Numbered from the stretch's first letter, positions 53,925 through 63,737 are shown. The stretch: DNA of 64,000 nucleotides from Mucilaginibacter pankratovii (GCF_014773265.1 NZ_JACWMY010000003.1:62001-126000); one strand, 5' to 3'. The notes: generated by a model from the sequence alone, not told the origin. Made by a program: numbers and translations.

Positions 53925-54239
53925 TTAGAGTTCGCTATGACTGTTTTCTATCTTCCCCAAATAATTCACCGGCCTTGCCAGGGTATATATCCGGTAAAAG
54001 ATACCCAGCGCCGCAGGGATCCCCAGCCAGTGCGCATGAAAAGAGTTGATAATATCGCCGCGGAATAGCCAGGAGATAGAATGCCCCAGCCCGCAGCCGG
54101 GGCACCATGTAAAACCCATGGCCTTGAATGGACACAGGCTAAAATGCGAATGGTTTGCCGGGTTGTTAAACGCCAGGCAAACCATTGCTGTTATCCAGAA
54201 TACAAGTTCGAAGTACTTATTAAAAAGCTTTTTAATCAA
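53925..54239 (-). CDS. DUF2752 membrane protein
   Basis: About 104 aa from a TTG at 54239 (MIKKLFNKYFEL in effect), which overlaps the end of the upstream gene and is more natural than the longer ATG frame to 54278. Three hydrophobic helices and the motif CPGCGLGHS (family signature). Coupled to the DUF4199 gene. Function unknown. Confidence 0.8.
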   Translation of the reverse strand: MIKKLFNKYFELVFWITAMVCLAFNNPANHSHFSLCPFKAMGFTWCPGCGLGHSISWLFRGDIINSFHAHWLGIPAALGIFYRIYTLARPVNYLGKIENSHSEL

Positions 54240-54648
54240 CTTTGTTGCTCTTGGTTGTGAGCAATAAAGATACGCCAAAAGCCATAATTACACCAACCAG
54301 CAGCGCGCCAAAAATACGACCGCTAAAGCTTTGGAAGGTGGTATCCTGAGAACCCGGGTTGCCCCAGTTAATAAATACAATACCTGCAAAAATAGCCAGG
54401 GCACCGCCAACCAGCAATATTTTAAAGCTTTGTATCAGCGCTTCCAAAAAGCCCATATTGCCTTTCAGCTCGCCATCGCGAAAGTTTCTGACGCCGAAAT
54501 AAAGGCCTACCAGGGGTATTAATATCGATGCGTACTCTATAGGAGACGCTTTACTATCGGTAAGGTTGTATCCCGTTGCACGCATTACAAAAAGCCATAT
54601 CAGGCTTAAAACGCCTATTAATATTCCGAAAATTACTGAGTTCTTCAT
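54232..54648 (-). CDS. DUF4199 membrane protein
   Basis: 138 aa with four predicted helices (about 5-22, 38-56, 70-92, 112-130), the DUF4199 layout common in Bacteroidota, with the stretch GLYFGVRNFRDGELKGNMGFLEAL between helices. It overlaps the DUF2752 gene downstream, so they are one unit. Function unknown. Confidence 0.87.
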   Translation of the reverse strand: MKNSVIFGILIGVLSLIWLFVMRATGYNLTDSKASPIEYASILIPLVGLYFGVRNFRDGELKGNMGFLEALIQSFKILLVGGALAIFAGIVFINWGNPGSQDTTFQSFSGRIFGALLVGVIMAFGVSLLLTTKSNKVD

Positions 54649-54791
54649 GGTCGTATAAAGTTTAGTATCTGAGTTAAAATTTTGATTCGCGGCATAAAAA
54701 GCGAAATATCATTTAAAAGTAAACAATGCCTGCTTTTGTTTGCTTTAATTTCTGATAATTATGCGGCGGAGACAAAAACGCCTTTTTTAGC

Positions 54792-54799
54792 TATATTTG
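54792..54799 (+). promoter_or_regulatory. -7 promoter box ahead of mfd
   Basis: TATATTTG, a full match to TAnnTTTG, 7 bases before the TTG start at 54807. No good -33 element. If real, the transcript has little or no leader. Confidence 0.5.
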
Positions 54800-54806
54800 C
54801 ACTGCT

Positions 54807-57800
54807 TTGAATATCCGCGATATATTAGATAGGTATAAGGCCGACGAACGGATAAAGGCATTGGCGCAGGCGCTTAATGCCGGTAAAAATCCGAGAGTTC
54901 AGCTGAGGGGGTTAGTCGGATCGGGCGATGCGGCCATGGCGGCAGCATTGTATTTTTTGCAGCACAAGCATATGATCTTCGTACTGCCCGAGCGCGAAGA
55001 GGCCTCCTACTTCCAGGCTGATCTGGAAAACCTCACCGGTAAAGAAGCCCTGCTTTTCCCTTCCTCCTACCGAAAACCATTTGAATTTACCCAGCCCGAT
55101 AGCAGCAATGTTTTGGCCCGCGCCGAAGTATTGAACGAATTAAACCATTCATCGGAGTTTGGACAGCTGATTGTTACCTACCCCGAAGCTATTGCCGAAA
55201 AAGTGATAGACCGCGCCTCGCTGGAAAAGAACACGCTGGAGATCTCGGTAAACAATAAGCTGAGCATCGAATTTATCAGCGAGTTTTTGGTGGAGTACGA
55301 TTTCGACCGCGTTGATTTCGTATACGAGCCGGGGCAATTCTCCGTACGTGGCGGTATTGTGGATATCTTCTCTTTCTCGCACGATCTGCCTTACCGGGTG
55401 GAGTTCTTCGGAGATTTTATCGAGTCGATCCGCACGTTTGAGATAGAAAGCCAGCTCTCCGCCGAAAAAGTAAAGAACATTACCATTGTACCTAATGTGC
55501 AATCTAAATTCCTAACAGAGAATAACATTTCTTTGTTGGAATATGTGGATGCCGGTACACAGGTGTGGATAAAGGATGTACAGTTTACGCTGGATATCAT
55601 CCAAACCGGCCACAAAAAGGCAACCGCCTTGTGGAAGGCCCTCTCCGCAGAAGAGAAAAATCAGAACCCCGACTGGATAGATCCCAAGTTTAGTTTTACC
55701 GACGAAAAACTGATTGCCGACCAGCTGCACGATTTCCCGCTGGTGGAATTTGGCAAACAGTTCTTTTATCACGACGCCGCGCAGATCATGTTTGATATGC
55801 GCCCGCAGCCATCGTTCAATAAAGACTTTAGCCTGCTCATCCATAATTTTAAGAACAACGAGGCGGAGAAGATTGAGAACTATATCCTTACCGATTCTTC
55901 CCGCCAGGTAGAACGGCTTTACGCTATTTTGGATGACCTGGATAAAACGGTAAAGTTCACCCCACTGAGCGTGTCCATCCGCGAAGGTTTTATCGATAAG
56001 GAACAAAAACTCGCCTGCTACACCGATCATCAGATCTTCGACCGTTACTATAAATACAAGCTCAAAAAAGGCTACCAGCGCTCGCAGGCTATTACGCTGA
56101 AGGAGTTGCGCGAACTGAAACCTGGCGATTTTATCACCCATATAGACCACGGCATCGGCAAATACGCCGGGCTGGAAAAGGTGGAGGTAAATGGCAAGGT
56201 GCAGGAGATGATCAGGCTGATTTACGCCGATAACGACCTGCTGTACGTCAACATCAACTCGCTAAACCGCATCAGCAAATACAGCGGCAAAGAGGGCACG
56301 CAGCCACGCATGAACAAGCTGGGCACCGATACCTGGGAACGGCTGAAGAAAACAACAAAAAAAAAAGTTAAGGATATAGCCCGCGATCTCATTAAGCTTT
56401 ACGCCCTGCGTAAGGCCCAGGATGGGAACGCCTTTTCGCCGGATAGCTACCTGCAAACCGAGCTGGAAGCATCCTTTTTATACGAGGATACGCCTGATCA
56501 GGAAAAAGCCACAACAGATTTTAAAAAGGATATGGAATCGCCACACCCGATGGACCGCCTCATTTGCGGCGACGTTGGGTTTGGCAAAACAGAGATAGCC
56601 GTCCGCGCTGCGTTTAAGGCCGTTGCAGATAGCAAGCAGGTGGCCATCCTGGTGCCTACCACTATCCTTGCCGCCCAGCATTATAAAACGTTTAGCGACC
56701 GCCTGAAGGGTTTCCCGGCAAACATCGATTACATCAATCGTTTTAAAACAAGCAAACAGATCAAAGATACCCTTGCCAAGCTAAAAGATGGCAAGGTGGA
56801 TATCATCATCGGCACGCACCGTTTGGTGAGCAAGGATGTGAAGTTTAAGGACCTGGGGCTGATGATCATTGATGAGGAACAGAAGTTTGGCGTAACCGTT
56901 AAGGAAAAGCTGAAACAGATGCGCGCCAATGTGGATACGCTGACGCTAACCGCAACACCTATCCCGCGTACGCTGCACTTTTCACTGATGGGCGCGCGCG
57001 ATCTTTCCATTATCTCCACTCCGCCGCCAAACCGCCAGCCGGTAGTGACCGAGCTGCATGTTTTTAATGATAAGCTGATTAAAGAAGCCGTAGAGCACGA
57101 GATAGAGCGCGACGGGCAGGTGTTCTTTATCCACAACCGCGTTGCCGACCTGCCGCAATTAGGCGGCATGATCCATAAGCTGGTGCCAAAAGCCCGCATT
57201 GGCATTGCCCACGGGCAGCTGGAAGGCGACGCGCTGGAAGATGTGATGCTGAAATTTGTGAACCACGAGTACGATGTGCTGGTGGCCACTACCATTATCG
57301 AGGCAGGTTTGGATATCCCGAATGCTAATACCATCATCATCAACTACGCCCACATGTTCGGCCTGAGCGACCTGCACCAGATGCGCGGCCGCGTTGGGCG
57401 GAGCAATAAAAAAGCTTATTGTTATTTGCTGAGTCCGCCCCTATCTACTTTAACCAACGAGGCACGCAAGCGCCTCAGCGCCATAGAAGAATTTAGTGAC
57501 CTGGGCAGCGGCTTCAATGTAGCCATGCGCGATTTGGATATCCGCGGCAGCGGTAACCTGCTGGGTGCCGAGCAAAGCGGTTTCATCGCCGAAATTGGCT
57601 TTGAAATGTACCACAAGATATTGGACGAAGCCATACAGGAGCTGAAGGAAGACGAATTTAAAGGCGTGTTCCCGGATGAAAAGCCAAAGCCATTTATCAC
57701 CTTTACCCAGATAGATACCGACCAGGAGATCCTGATTCCCGACGAATACGTAACCAGCATAGCCGAGCGCTATAACCTGTATACCGAACTCTCCAAACTC

Positions 57801-58157
57801 GAGAACGAAACCGAGCTGGAAGCTTTTAAACAGCAATTGCACGATCGCTTTGGCCCGATACCGCTACAAGTGAACGATCTGCTGAACTCCATGCGCCTGC
57901 AATGGCTGGGTAAAACTATCGGTTTTGAAAAAGTATCACTCAAAAACAATGTGCTTCGCGGCTATTTCATCACCAACCAGCAGTCCGCCTATTTCGAAAG
58001 CGATGCCTTCCGCGAAGTGCTTAACTTTGTACAGCGCAACCCACGCCGCACCAATTTGAAGGAGGTGAAAAACACGCTAAGGTTGAGCGTGGATAGAGTT
58101 GGGAATATTAACGAGGCGCTGGAGGTTTTGGAGGAGTTGCTGGTGGTTGGGGTGTAG
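54807..58157 (+). CDS. mfd: transcription-repair coupling factor Mfd
   Basis: 1116-aa ATPase that removes stalled RNA polymerase from damaged DNA and recruits excision repair. UvrB-like N-terminal part (about 30-330), the RNAP-interaction domain around 430-500 (FITHIDHGIGKYAGLEKVEV), then RecG-like helicase with GDVGFGKTEIAVRAAF (Walker A near 590), DEEQKFGV, TATPIPRTL and RGRVGRSNKKAYCY. Start is TTG at 54807, the only start giving the usual MNIRDIL N-terminus. Confidence 0.97.
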   Translation: MNIRDILDRYKADERIKALAQALNAGKNPRVQLRGLVGSGDAAMAAALYFLQHKHMIFVLPEREEASYFQADLENLTGKEALLFPSSYRKPFEFTQPDSSNVLARAEVLNELNHSSEFGQLIVTYPEAIAEKVIDRASLEKNTLEISVNNKLSIEFISEFLVEYDFDRVDFVYEPGQFSVRGGIVDIFSFSHDLPYRVEFFGDFIESIRTFEIESQLSAEKVKNITIVPNVQSKFLTENNISLLEYVDAGTQVWIKDVQFTLDIIQTGHKKATALWKALSAEEKNQNPDWIDPKFSFTDEKLIADQLHDFPLVEFGKQFFYHDAAQIMFDMRPQPSFNKDFSLLIHNFKNNEAEKIENYILTDSSRQVERLYAILDDLDKTVKFTPLSVSIREGFIDKEQKLACYTDHQIFDRYYKYKLKKGYQRSQAITLKELRELKPGDFITHIDHGIGKYAGLEKVEVNGKVQEMIRLIYADNDLLYVNINSLNRISKYSGKEGTQPRMNKLGTDTWERLKKTTKKKVKDIARDLIKLYALRKAQDGNAFSPDSYLQTELEASFLYEDTPDQEKATTDFKKDMESPHPMDRLICGDVGFGKTEIAVRAAFKAVADSKQVAILVPTTILAAQHYKTFSDRLKGFPANIDYINRFKTSKQIKDTLAKLKDGKVDIIIGTHRLVSKDVKFKDLGLMIIDEEQKFGVTVKEKLKQMRANVDTLTLTATPIPRTLHFSLMGARDLSIISTPPPNRQPVVTELHVFNDKLIKEAVEHEIERDGQVFFIHNRVADLPQLGGMIHKLVPKARIGIAHGQLEGDALEDVMLKFVNHEYDVLVATTIIEAGLDIPNANTIIINYAHMFGLSDLHQMRGRVGRSNKKAYCYLLSPPLSTLTNEARKRLSAIEEFSDLGSGFNVAMRDLDIRGSGNLLGAEQSGFIAEIGFEMYHKILDEAIQELKEDEFKGVFPDEKPKPFITFTQIDTDQEILIPDEYVTSIAERYNLYTELSKLENETELEAFKQQLHDRFGPIPLQVNDLLNSMRLQWLGKTIGFEKVSLKNNVLRGYFITNQQSAYFESDAFREVLNFVQRNPRRTNLKEVKNTLRLSVDRVGNINEALEVLEELLVVGV

Positions 58158-58189
58158 GGAATTATGTAAAATATATTTACTTTAGATGA

Positions 58190-58834
58190 ATGAGTTTGCC
58201 TGGTAAAATTTGGTTATATAGAATAACACATATCCATAATTTACTATATATTCTCCAAAATGGAATTTACACGAGCACTTCCCCACATTTTGATCCTAAC
58301 TACAAAAACATTGGCGATTCCTCTCTAATTAACTACCGTAAAGGCTTAGACGCCTGCGATCCCCCGGGTGGAAAGCTGTCAGAGTATGTCCCTTTTTATC
58401 TCGGGCCAAGGTCGCCAATGCTATATCAAATTGCGAGAGGCTATGAAGATATTCCCAAGCACGCTCAAGAAGATATCGTATATTTAATATCATCGGTGGA
58501 TCAAGTTGAAGCACATAACCTTAGCTATTTCTTTACCGATGGACATGCCCGCAGTGACACATCAGCCTACTACAATAAAAAGGAAGATTTTGATAGATTG
58601 GATTGGGATACGATTTATAGCACCCATTGGATAAGTGACGAGACTGATCTTCGAAGAAAGAGTAAAAAGCAATCGGAGCTTTTGGTTAAAGAACATTTGC
58701 CGATTACAGCGGTTGATTACATTGGCGTTTTTAATAAGACGGCAGAACAAAAAGTATCCGATTTGCTTGCAGAAGCGGATTTAAATATCAATATTAGAAT
58801 ATCGCCGGCCAAATTGTTTTATGATCATTTATAA
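58190..58834 (+). CDS. darT: DarT-type ssDNA ADP-ribosyltransferase toxin
   Basis: 214-aa toxin that transfers ADP-ribose from NAD to thymidine in single-stranded DNA. DarT marks: YRITHIHNLLYILQNGI (10-26), YVPFYLGPRSPML (66-78), FTDGHA with His119, and KKQSELLV with the likely catalytic Glu163. It starts 32 bases after mfd and overlaps the antitoxin by 14 bases. A known defence/addiction system. Confidence 0.94.
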   Translation: MSLPGKIWLYRITHIHNLLYILQNGIYTSTSPHFDPNYKNIGDSSLINYRKGLDACDPPGGKLSEYVPFYLGPRSPMLYQIARGYEDIPKHAQEDIVYLISSVDQVEAHNLSYFFTDGHARSDTSAYYNKKEDFDRLDWDTIYSTHWISDETDLRRKSKKQSELLVKEHLPITAVDYIGVFNKTAEQKVSDLLAEADLNINIRISPAKLFYDHL

Positions 58835-59885
58835 AGAAGGAAATATACTTGACGCAAAAGCGGATGCGCTTGTCAATACCGTTAACACCGTCGGTGTGAT
58901 GGGTAAGGGCATCGCATTGCAGTTTAAATATGCCTTCCCCGAAAATTATAAAATTTACAAACAGGCTTCTGAACGAAATGAAATTGCCGTTGGTAAGGTC
59001 CAGGTTGTTCCGGTAAACGATTTAAACGGTGTAAAATTCATCATCAATTTTCCCACTAAACAGCATTGGCGTAATCCATCAAAACTGCAATGGATTAAAG
59101 ACGGATTAAAGGACCTGCACGACCAAATCAGCAACTACGATATAAAGTCAATCGCCCTTCCACCTCTGGGTTGTGGCAATGGCGGCTTAGACTGGAATGT
59201 CGTAAAGCCAATTATTGAACAGTCTTTGTCTGATATGACTATTGACGTGCTTGTTTATGAGCCAAATGCTTTGATAAAAGAAGCGTTAAAAAAAGAGGAT
59301 AAGATTATTGCAGCCAAACTTACGCCCGCCCGTGCAATGCTTTTAACTCTGCTTTATCAGTATAGGGCCTTAGGGGAGTTTGCAAGTGAATTTGCCGCTG
59401 TAAAGCTTGGTTATTTTTTGCAACGATTTGGAGAGACGCAGCTAAGATTAACTTTTATCAAAGGAGCTTATGGGCCGTATTCCAATGAAGTTAGATTCGT
59501 ACTCTTTGCATTAAATGGCTATTACATTAAAGGCTACGAGCAGATGGATACCAAGCCTTTTGAGGTTTTAGAACTTGTTCCCGCAAAAAAAGACGAAGTA
59601 AAAAAATATATTGATTCTTCCACGACACCGGATGAAAAAGTCCGGCTTAACCAAGTTGCTGAATTCATACAGGGGTTTGAATCTCCGTATGGTTTAGAAT
59701 TATTGGCCACTGTTGACTATTCTATTAACCAAACAAAATCTTATCATTTAGAAACGATAAAAGAAGAAGTTAAAAACTGGTCGTTTAGAAAAGAAAATCT
59801 TTTCCCGGCTAATCACATCGAATTAGCGATTAATCATTTAACTAAATACAAATCTGCTCTCTATAGCGGACTAACTATCAATTAA
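58821..59885 (+). CDS. darG: DarG macrodomain antitoxin
   Basis: 354 aa. N-terminal macrodomain (1-150): GNILDAKADALVNTVNTVGVMGKGIALQF, PTKQHWRNPS and PPLGCGNGGLDW, matching ADP-ribose hydrolases that remove the DNA mark. The C-terminal half (about 160-354) is the DarT-neutralising domain found in longer DarG proteins. Overlaps darT, so the two are translated together. The frame is intact. Confidence 0.93.
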   Translation: MIIYKEGNILDAKADALVNTVNTVGVMGKGIALQFKYAFPENYKIYKQASERNEIAVGKVQVVPVNDLNGVKFIINFPTKQHWRNPSKLQWIKDGLKDLHDQISNYDIKSIALPPLGCGNGGLDWNVVKPIIEQSLSDMTIDVLVYEPNALIKEALKKEDKIIAAKLTPARAMLLTLLYQYRALGEFASEFAAVKLGYFLQRFGETQLRLTFIKGAYGPYSNEVRFVLFALNGYYIKGYEQMDTKPFEVLELVPAKKDEVKKYIDSSTTPDEKVRLNQVAEFIQGFESPYGLELLATVDYSINQTKSYHLETIKEEVKNWSFRKENLFPANHIELAINHLTKYKSALYSGLTIN

Positions 59886-59914
59886 CACCCGTCTGTGTTT
59901 CAATCTTGTAGAAA

Positions 59915-59942
59915 CAGTCACCCGGCAATAACCTGGCGACTG
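59915..59942. terminator. possible hairpin after darG
   Basis: CAGTCACCCGG (59915-59925) and CCTGGCGACTG (59932-59942) pair with two mismatches; T-poor. Between converging darG and slipin genes. Confidence 0.35.
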
Positions 59943-59956
59943 CATAAAACACCTAA

Positions 59957-60724
59957 TTAATTCTCTGTCGTCTTCTTCCCCACCATCTCCGTAAAGCTCC
60001 TTGCGGCATTGGTAAAATCGGACGGTACCAGTACAATGGTGGTGGTATTATTGTCGATGCCTATTTCGGAGAGCATTTGCATGCGGCGCAACTCTAAAGC
60101 TATCGGGCTTGCTTCCATTTGCTTGGCGCCCTGGGTAAGTTTGATGGATGCTTCCAGCTCCGCTTCGGCTTTAATGATACGGGCGCGTTTCTCGCGGATG
60201 GCTTCCGCTTCGCGGGCCATAGCACGCTGCATCGATTCGGGGATCTCTACATCCTTCATCTCCACCATTACAATTTTAATACCCCAAGGCTCGGTGGCGG
60301 CATCTACTATTTTTTGCATGGTGGCGTTGATCTGCTCGCGTTCGCGCAAAACCTCATCCAAATGGTGCTGACCGATAATGTTACGCAGCGCAGTAACCGC
60401 AAACTGGTAAACGGCCATGTTGTAGTTGGCCACTTTAATAATGGCGTCTTCCGGGTTGATGACCTTGAACCAGAGCACGGCGTTCACCTTAATGGTTACG
60501 CTGTCTTTGGTGATGGTCTCCTGTTGCTCCAGGTCTACCGTGCGGGTGCGGATATCCACGGTTATCTGCCTGTCGATAAAGGGGATAATAAAATAAAGCC
60601 CGGGGCCTGCTGTGCGGCTGTAGCGGCCCAAACGGAAAACAATAGCGCGTTGATACTCCTGTGCAATGTGCGCACTAATTCCTATCAGCACAATGGCGAT
60701 AGCTAATCCAATAAGTAAATACAT
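59957..60724 (-). CDS. slipin / SPFH band-7 membrane protein
   Basis: 255 aa with an N-terminal helix (1-20) and SPFH domain: RAIVFRLGRYSRTAGPGLYFIIPFID near 27-51, ALRNIIGQHHLDEVLRER, VEMKDVEIPESMQRAMAREAEA. A stomatin-like scaffold of membrane microdomains. Single gene, without the usual NfeD partner beside it. Confidence 0.95.
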   Translation of the reverse strand: MYLLIGLAIAIVLIGISAHIAQEYQRAIVFRLGRYSRTAGPGLYFIIPFIDRQITVDIRTRTVDLEQQETITKDSVTIKVNAVLWFKVINPEDAIIKVANYNMAVYQFAVTALRNIIGQHHLDEVLREREQINATMQKIVDAATEPWGIKIVMVEMKDVEIPESMQRAMAREAEAIREKRARIIKAEAELEASIKLTQGAKQMEASPIALELRRMQMLSEIGIDNNTTTIVLVPSDFTNAARSFTEMVGKKTTEN

Positions 60725-60937
60725 GATTTTTATTTGTTAAATTTTATCGCCTGCCTGTAGGTTCCGGGGAGGGTTTTTGGGACGATCGGGGAAGATATCC
60801 GGTATGCGATTTGCGCGGTAAATGTAGCGTAGATTTTGATATCTGCAAAAAATATTTTAGGCGCGATTCGGCGGCAAGATGCCCCGCAATAATCGTCACT
60901 CGACAAGAGACGAGCGACGGCATAACAATTAATCCTT

Positions 60938-61477
60938 TTAAGCCTTCTTCCTATATATCCCCTTCAAATTCCTGCCCATTTCCCGGTAATCTAATCCATA
61001 GCCTACTACAAAGTCATTCGGGATCTGGAAGGCTACGTAGCGCAACTCTTCAATACTGTACACAACGGCATCGGGTTTAAACAACAGGGATACAACGGTG
61101 ATGGAGGCCGGTTCGCGCACCATTAGTTTTTGAATAAGGTAGCGGATGGTGTTGCCCGTATCGATGATATCTTCCACCAATATCACATCCCGGCCTTTTA
61201 TATCGCCCGAAAGGTCAAAATCGTCGCGGATGGTTTGCGTGCTGCTTACGCCGCCGAAATAGGAGGCGAGCTTGGTAAAGGTAACCTGGCAGGGCAAGGT
61301 TATTTCTTTCAGCAAATCGGCAAAAAACATAAAACTGCCGTTGAGTATGCCTACAAATATGGGTTCCTTATCTTCAAAATCGTTGTTTATATCCTGTGCA
61401 ACTTCGGCGATGCGTTGTTGTATCTGCTCGTAGGAAATCAGCGGCTCAAACTCCAGATCGGCTATTTGTAGTTTCAT
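60938..61477 (-). CDS. hpt: hypoxanthine phosphoribosyltransferase
   Basis: 179-aa purine salvage enzyme converting hypoxanthine or guanine to IMP/GMP with PRPP. The PRPP loop VILVEDIIDTGNT is at 98-110, GILNGSFMF (43-51) is the other pyrophosphate loop, FVVGYGLDYRE near 160 holds the base-binding site. Normal length. Alone on this strand. Confidence 0.96.
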   Translation of the reverse strand: MKLQIADLEFEPLISYEQIQQRIAEVAQDINNDFEDKEPIFVGILNGSFMFFADLLKEITLPCQVTFTKLASYFGGVSSTQTIRDDFDLSGDIKGRDVILVEDIIDTGNTIRYLIQKLMVREPASITVVSLLFKPDAVVYSIEELRYVAFQIPNDFVVGYGLDYREMGRNLKGIYRKKA

Positions 61478-61671
61478 CTCACTAAAATAAAATAAATATG
61501 TATACCAAGGTGTAAAATTATCGTCAGGATAAAAAATTATTACCTGTGCTATTTAAGGGTGAGGCTGATTTGTAGCAAGGGGGGCCGCGCTAATAAGGAG
61601 GTTGCGTTTGGCGGGATATAGACGCTAAAACTTGATTGTTAGAAACATAGCGCAAATGTCCGCACCGCGAG

Positions 61672-61800
61672 TTGACTCACCCCTGCCTACCGGCAGGCAG
61701 GCCCTGCCCCCTCTCTCCTTCGGAAAGACGGGATTCTTTTTTCACCCTCTTTCCGAAGGAGAGAGGGTCGACAAGCGATAGCGATGTCGGGGTGAGTCAA
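61672..61800. repeat. inverted-repeat element with TTGACTCACCCC ends, copy 2
   Basis: TTGACTCACCCC (61672-61683) and GGGGTGAGTCAA (61789-61800). Inner CTCTCTCCTTCGGAAAG pairs with CTTTCCGAAGGAGAGAG (61748-61765 region). The right half (61765-61800) matches the inverse of the left half of copy 1 over about 40 bases with few differences. Confidence 0.82.
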
Positions 61801-61898
61801 ATGTGCGAGCGACCAGAAACGAATTCAAATTTTGCGTCATCCCCGGGTTAAAACCATCCCTAACTTGCACAACAACAGCTTACAACCAGGATAAACAC

Positions 61899-61906
61899 TA
61901 TCTTTG
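61899..61906 (+). promoter_or_regulatory. -7 promoter box ahead of M16 protease gene
   Basis: TATCTTTG, a full match to TAnnTTTG, 7 bases before the ATG at 61914. No clear -33 at normal spacing. Confidence 0.45.
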
Positions 61907-61913
61907 CGCCTTA

Positions 61914-63146
61914 ATGACAGACCACCAGATCCACGCCCTGCCCAACGGCATCCGCATATTATTTAAACATTCGCCATCGCCTATTACCCATTGCTGCTTT
62001 GTGCTTAACGCCGGCTCGCGCGATGAAACGCCAAGCAAAGAAGGTTTGGCGCACTTTATCGAACACCTGCTGTTTAAGGAAACCGAGCGCCGCAGCACCA
62101 ACCAGATCCTTAACCGGCTGGAGCTGGTGGGTGCCGACCTGAACGCCTATACCACCAAAGAGTACACCTGCATCCATGCATCTTTACTAAAACAGCATTT
62201 GGAGCGCGCGGTAGATCTTTTTGAGGACATCCTCTTCCACTCTACCTTCCCCGAGGAGGAAATGGAGAAAGAGCGCGGGGTAATACTGGACGAGATCTCC
62301 AGCTACCTGGACCAGCCCGAAGAAGCCATTCAGGACGATTTTGAGGAGCTTTTGTTTAAAGGGCACCCCATAGGCAACAATATACTGGGCACGCCCGAAA
62401 GCGTTGCCGCCATCAACGGGGAGGATATTAAACAATTCATGCTCGCCAATAACAACACGCACCAAATGGTATTTGCCGTGTATGGCGATTACGATTTTAA
62501 GAAGCTGGTAAAGCTTTGCGAAAAGTATTTTGGCGGCGTGCCCGAGAATACCAATCAAAAGAACCGTATTGCGCCTTCACCGATAAAGGGCGGGCACCAT
62601 ATTATCCAAAAGCCCATCTCGCAAACGCATTGCGTACTGGGCAGCCGCGCCTACCCATCGGCACATCAAAATAAATATGGCTTGCTGCTGCTCAACAACC
62701 TGCTGGGCGGCATGGGCATGAGCAACCGCCTTAACCTGGAGATCCGCGAGAAATACGGCATCGCGTACACCATCGAGAGCAATTACACTTCGCTTACCGA
62801 TACGGGCATCTTTTCCATTTACTTTGGTACTGATGCCGAGAAAGCAGAGAAAGCGCTTAAGCTGGTGCATAAGGAATTAAAAAAGCTGCGCGATAATACC
62901 ATCGGTACCATCCAGCTGAAGCAGGCCAAGGAGAAATTTATAGGGCAGATAGCACTGGCCGAAGAAAGCCGTATGAGCCTCATCATCAGTATGGCCAAAA
63001 GCCTGCTCGATTTTAACCACATCGATTCGCTGGAGGATATCTTCGCTAAAATAAATGCCGTTACGGCCGAACAATTATTAGAAATAAGCAATGAAATTTT
63101 TGATAATGACGGTATGATAACCTTATTATTTGAGCCTAAACAGTAA
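61914..63146 (+). CDS. M16 family (insulinase/processing peptidase) zinc protease
   Basis: 410-aa protease in the single-unit M16B form. The inverted zinc motif H-x2-E-H is HFIEH (about 46-50) with the third ligand Glu in EKERGVILDE near 120-128. SRAYPSAHQNKYGLLLLNNLLGG begins the second half. It has no signal peptide, so cytoplasmic, as in other short M16B proteins. The longer frame from 61803 is rejected because the ATG at 61914 follows a clear -7 box. Peptide deformylase follows after 18 bases. Confidence 0.94.
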   Translation: MTDHQIHALPNGIRILFKHSPSPITHCCFVLNAGSRDETPSKEGLAHFIEHLLFKETERRSTNQILNRLELVGADLNAYTTKEYTCIHASLLKQHLERAVDLFEDILFHSTFPEEEMEKERGVILDEISSYLDQPEEAIQDDFEELLFKGHPIGNNILGTPESVAAINGEDIKQFMLANNNTHQMVFAVYGDYDFKKLVKLCEKYFGGVPENTNQKNRIAPSPIKGGHHIIQKPISQTHCVLGSRAYPSAHQNKYGLLLLNNLLGGMGMSNRLNLEIREKYGIAYTIESNYTSLTDTGIFSIYFGTDAEKAEKALKLVHKELKKLRDNTIGTIQLKQAKEKFIGQIALAEESRMSLIISMAKSLLDFNHIDSLEDIFAKINAVTAEQLLEISNEIFDNDGMITLLFEPKQ

Positions 63147-63160
63147 ATCCCTTATTTTTG
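63129..63160 (+). promoter_or_regulatory. promoter of def, inside the end of the M16 gene
   Basis: TTTG (63129-63132), 20-base spacer, TATTTTTG (63153-63160), full match to consensus. The -33 box lies in the last codons of the M16 gene and the -7 box is 4 bases from the def ATG, so transcripts may be leaderless. Confidence 0.7.
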
Positions 63161-63164
63161 CATA

Positions 63165-63737
63165 ATGAAATATCCTATTCTAGCATACGGCGACCCGGTT
63201 TTGAGGCGTAAAGCGCCCTCTATCGAGCCGGATGAGTACCCGCATATAAAAGAACTGGTTACCAACATGTACGAAACCATGTACGCGGCACGCGGCGTAG
63301 GCCTGGCTGCCCCGCAGATAGGCATGAGCATGCGTTTGTTTGTGGTGGATGTATCTCCGTTTGATGATGAAGAACCGGAATTGGCCGGCTTTAAAAAAGC
63401 ATTCATTAATGCTACTATATTGGAAGAAACCGGCACCGAGTGGAACTTTAACGAAGGCTGCCTCAGCATCCCCGATATCCGCGAGGATGTATCACGTAAG
63501 CCGGTTATCCGCATGAGTTACTACGACGAGAACTGGAAACACCACGAAGCTACCTTTAAAGGTATGGCCGCCCGTGTGATACAACACGAGTACGACCATA
63601 TAGAAGGCAAATTGTTCACCGATAAGCTGAGCCCCCTGCGCAAGCGCATGATAGAGAAAAAACTGAACGATATTTCTAAGGGAGCCGTTGATGTGGATTA
63701 CCGCATGAAGTTCCCCGACGCGAAGAAAGGGAGGTAG
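63165..63737 (+). CDS. def: peptide deformylase
   Basis: 190-aa metal hydrolase that removes formyl groups from new proteins. Three motifs: GVGLAAPQIG near 45-54, EGCLSIPDI near 102-110 (metal Cys) and HEYDHIEGKLF near 146-156 (metal His and catalytic Glu). Normal length. Strong terminator 54 bases after the stop. Confidence 0.97.
   Translation: MKYPILAYGDPVLRRKAPSIEPDEYPHIKELVTNMYETMYAARGVGLAAPQIGMSMRLFVVDVSPFDDEEPELAGFKKAFINATILEETGTEWNFNEGCLSIPDIREDVSRKPVIRMSYYDENWKHHEATFKGMAARVIQHEYDHIEGKLFTDKLSPLRKRMIEKKLNDISKGAVDVDYRMKFPDAKKGR

Noticed and set aside
60811..61080. 89-residue plus-strand frame
   Set aside because: Antisense to the end of hpt with a poor start context.
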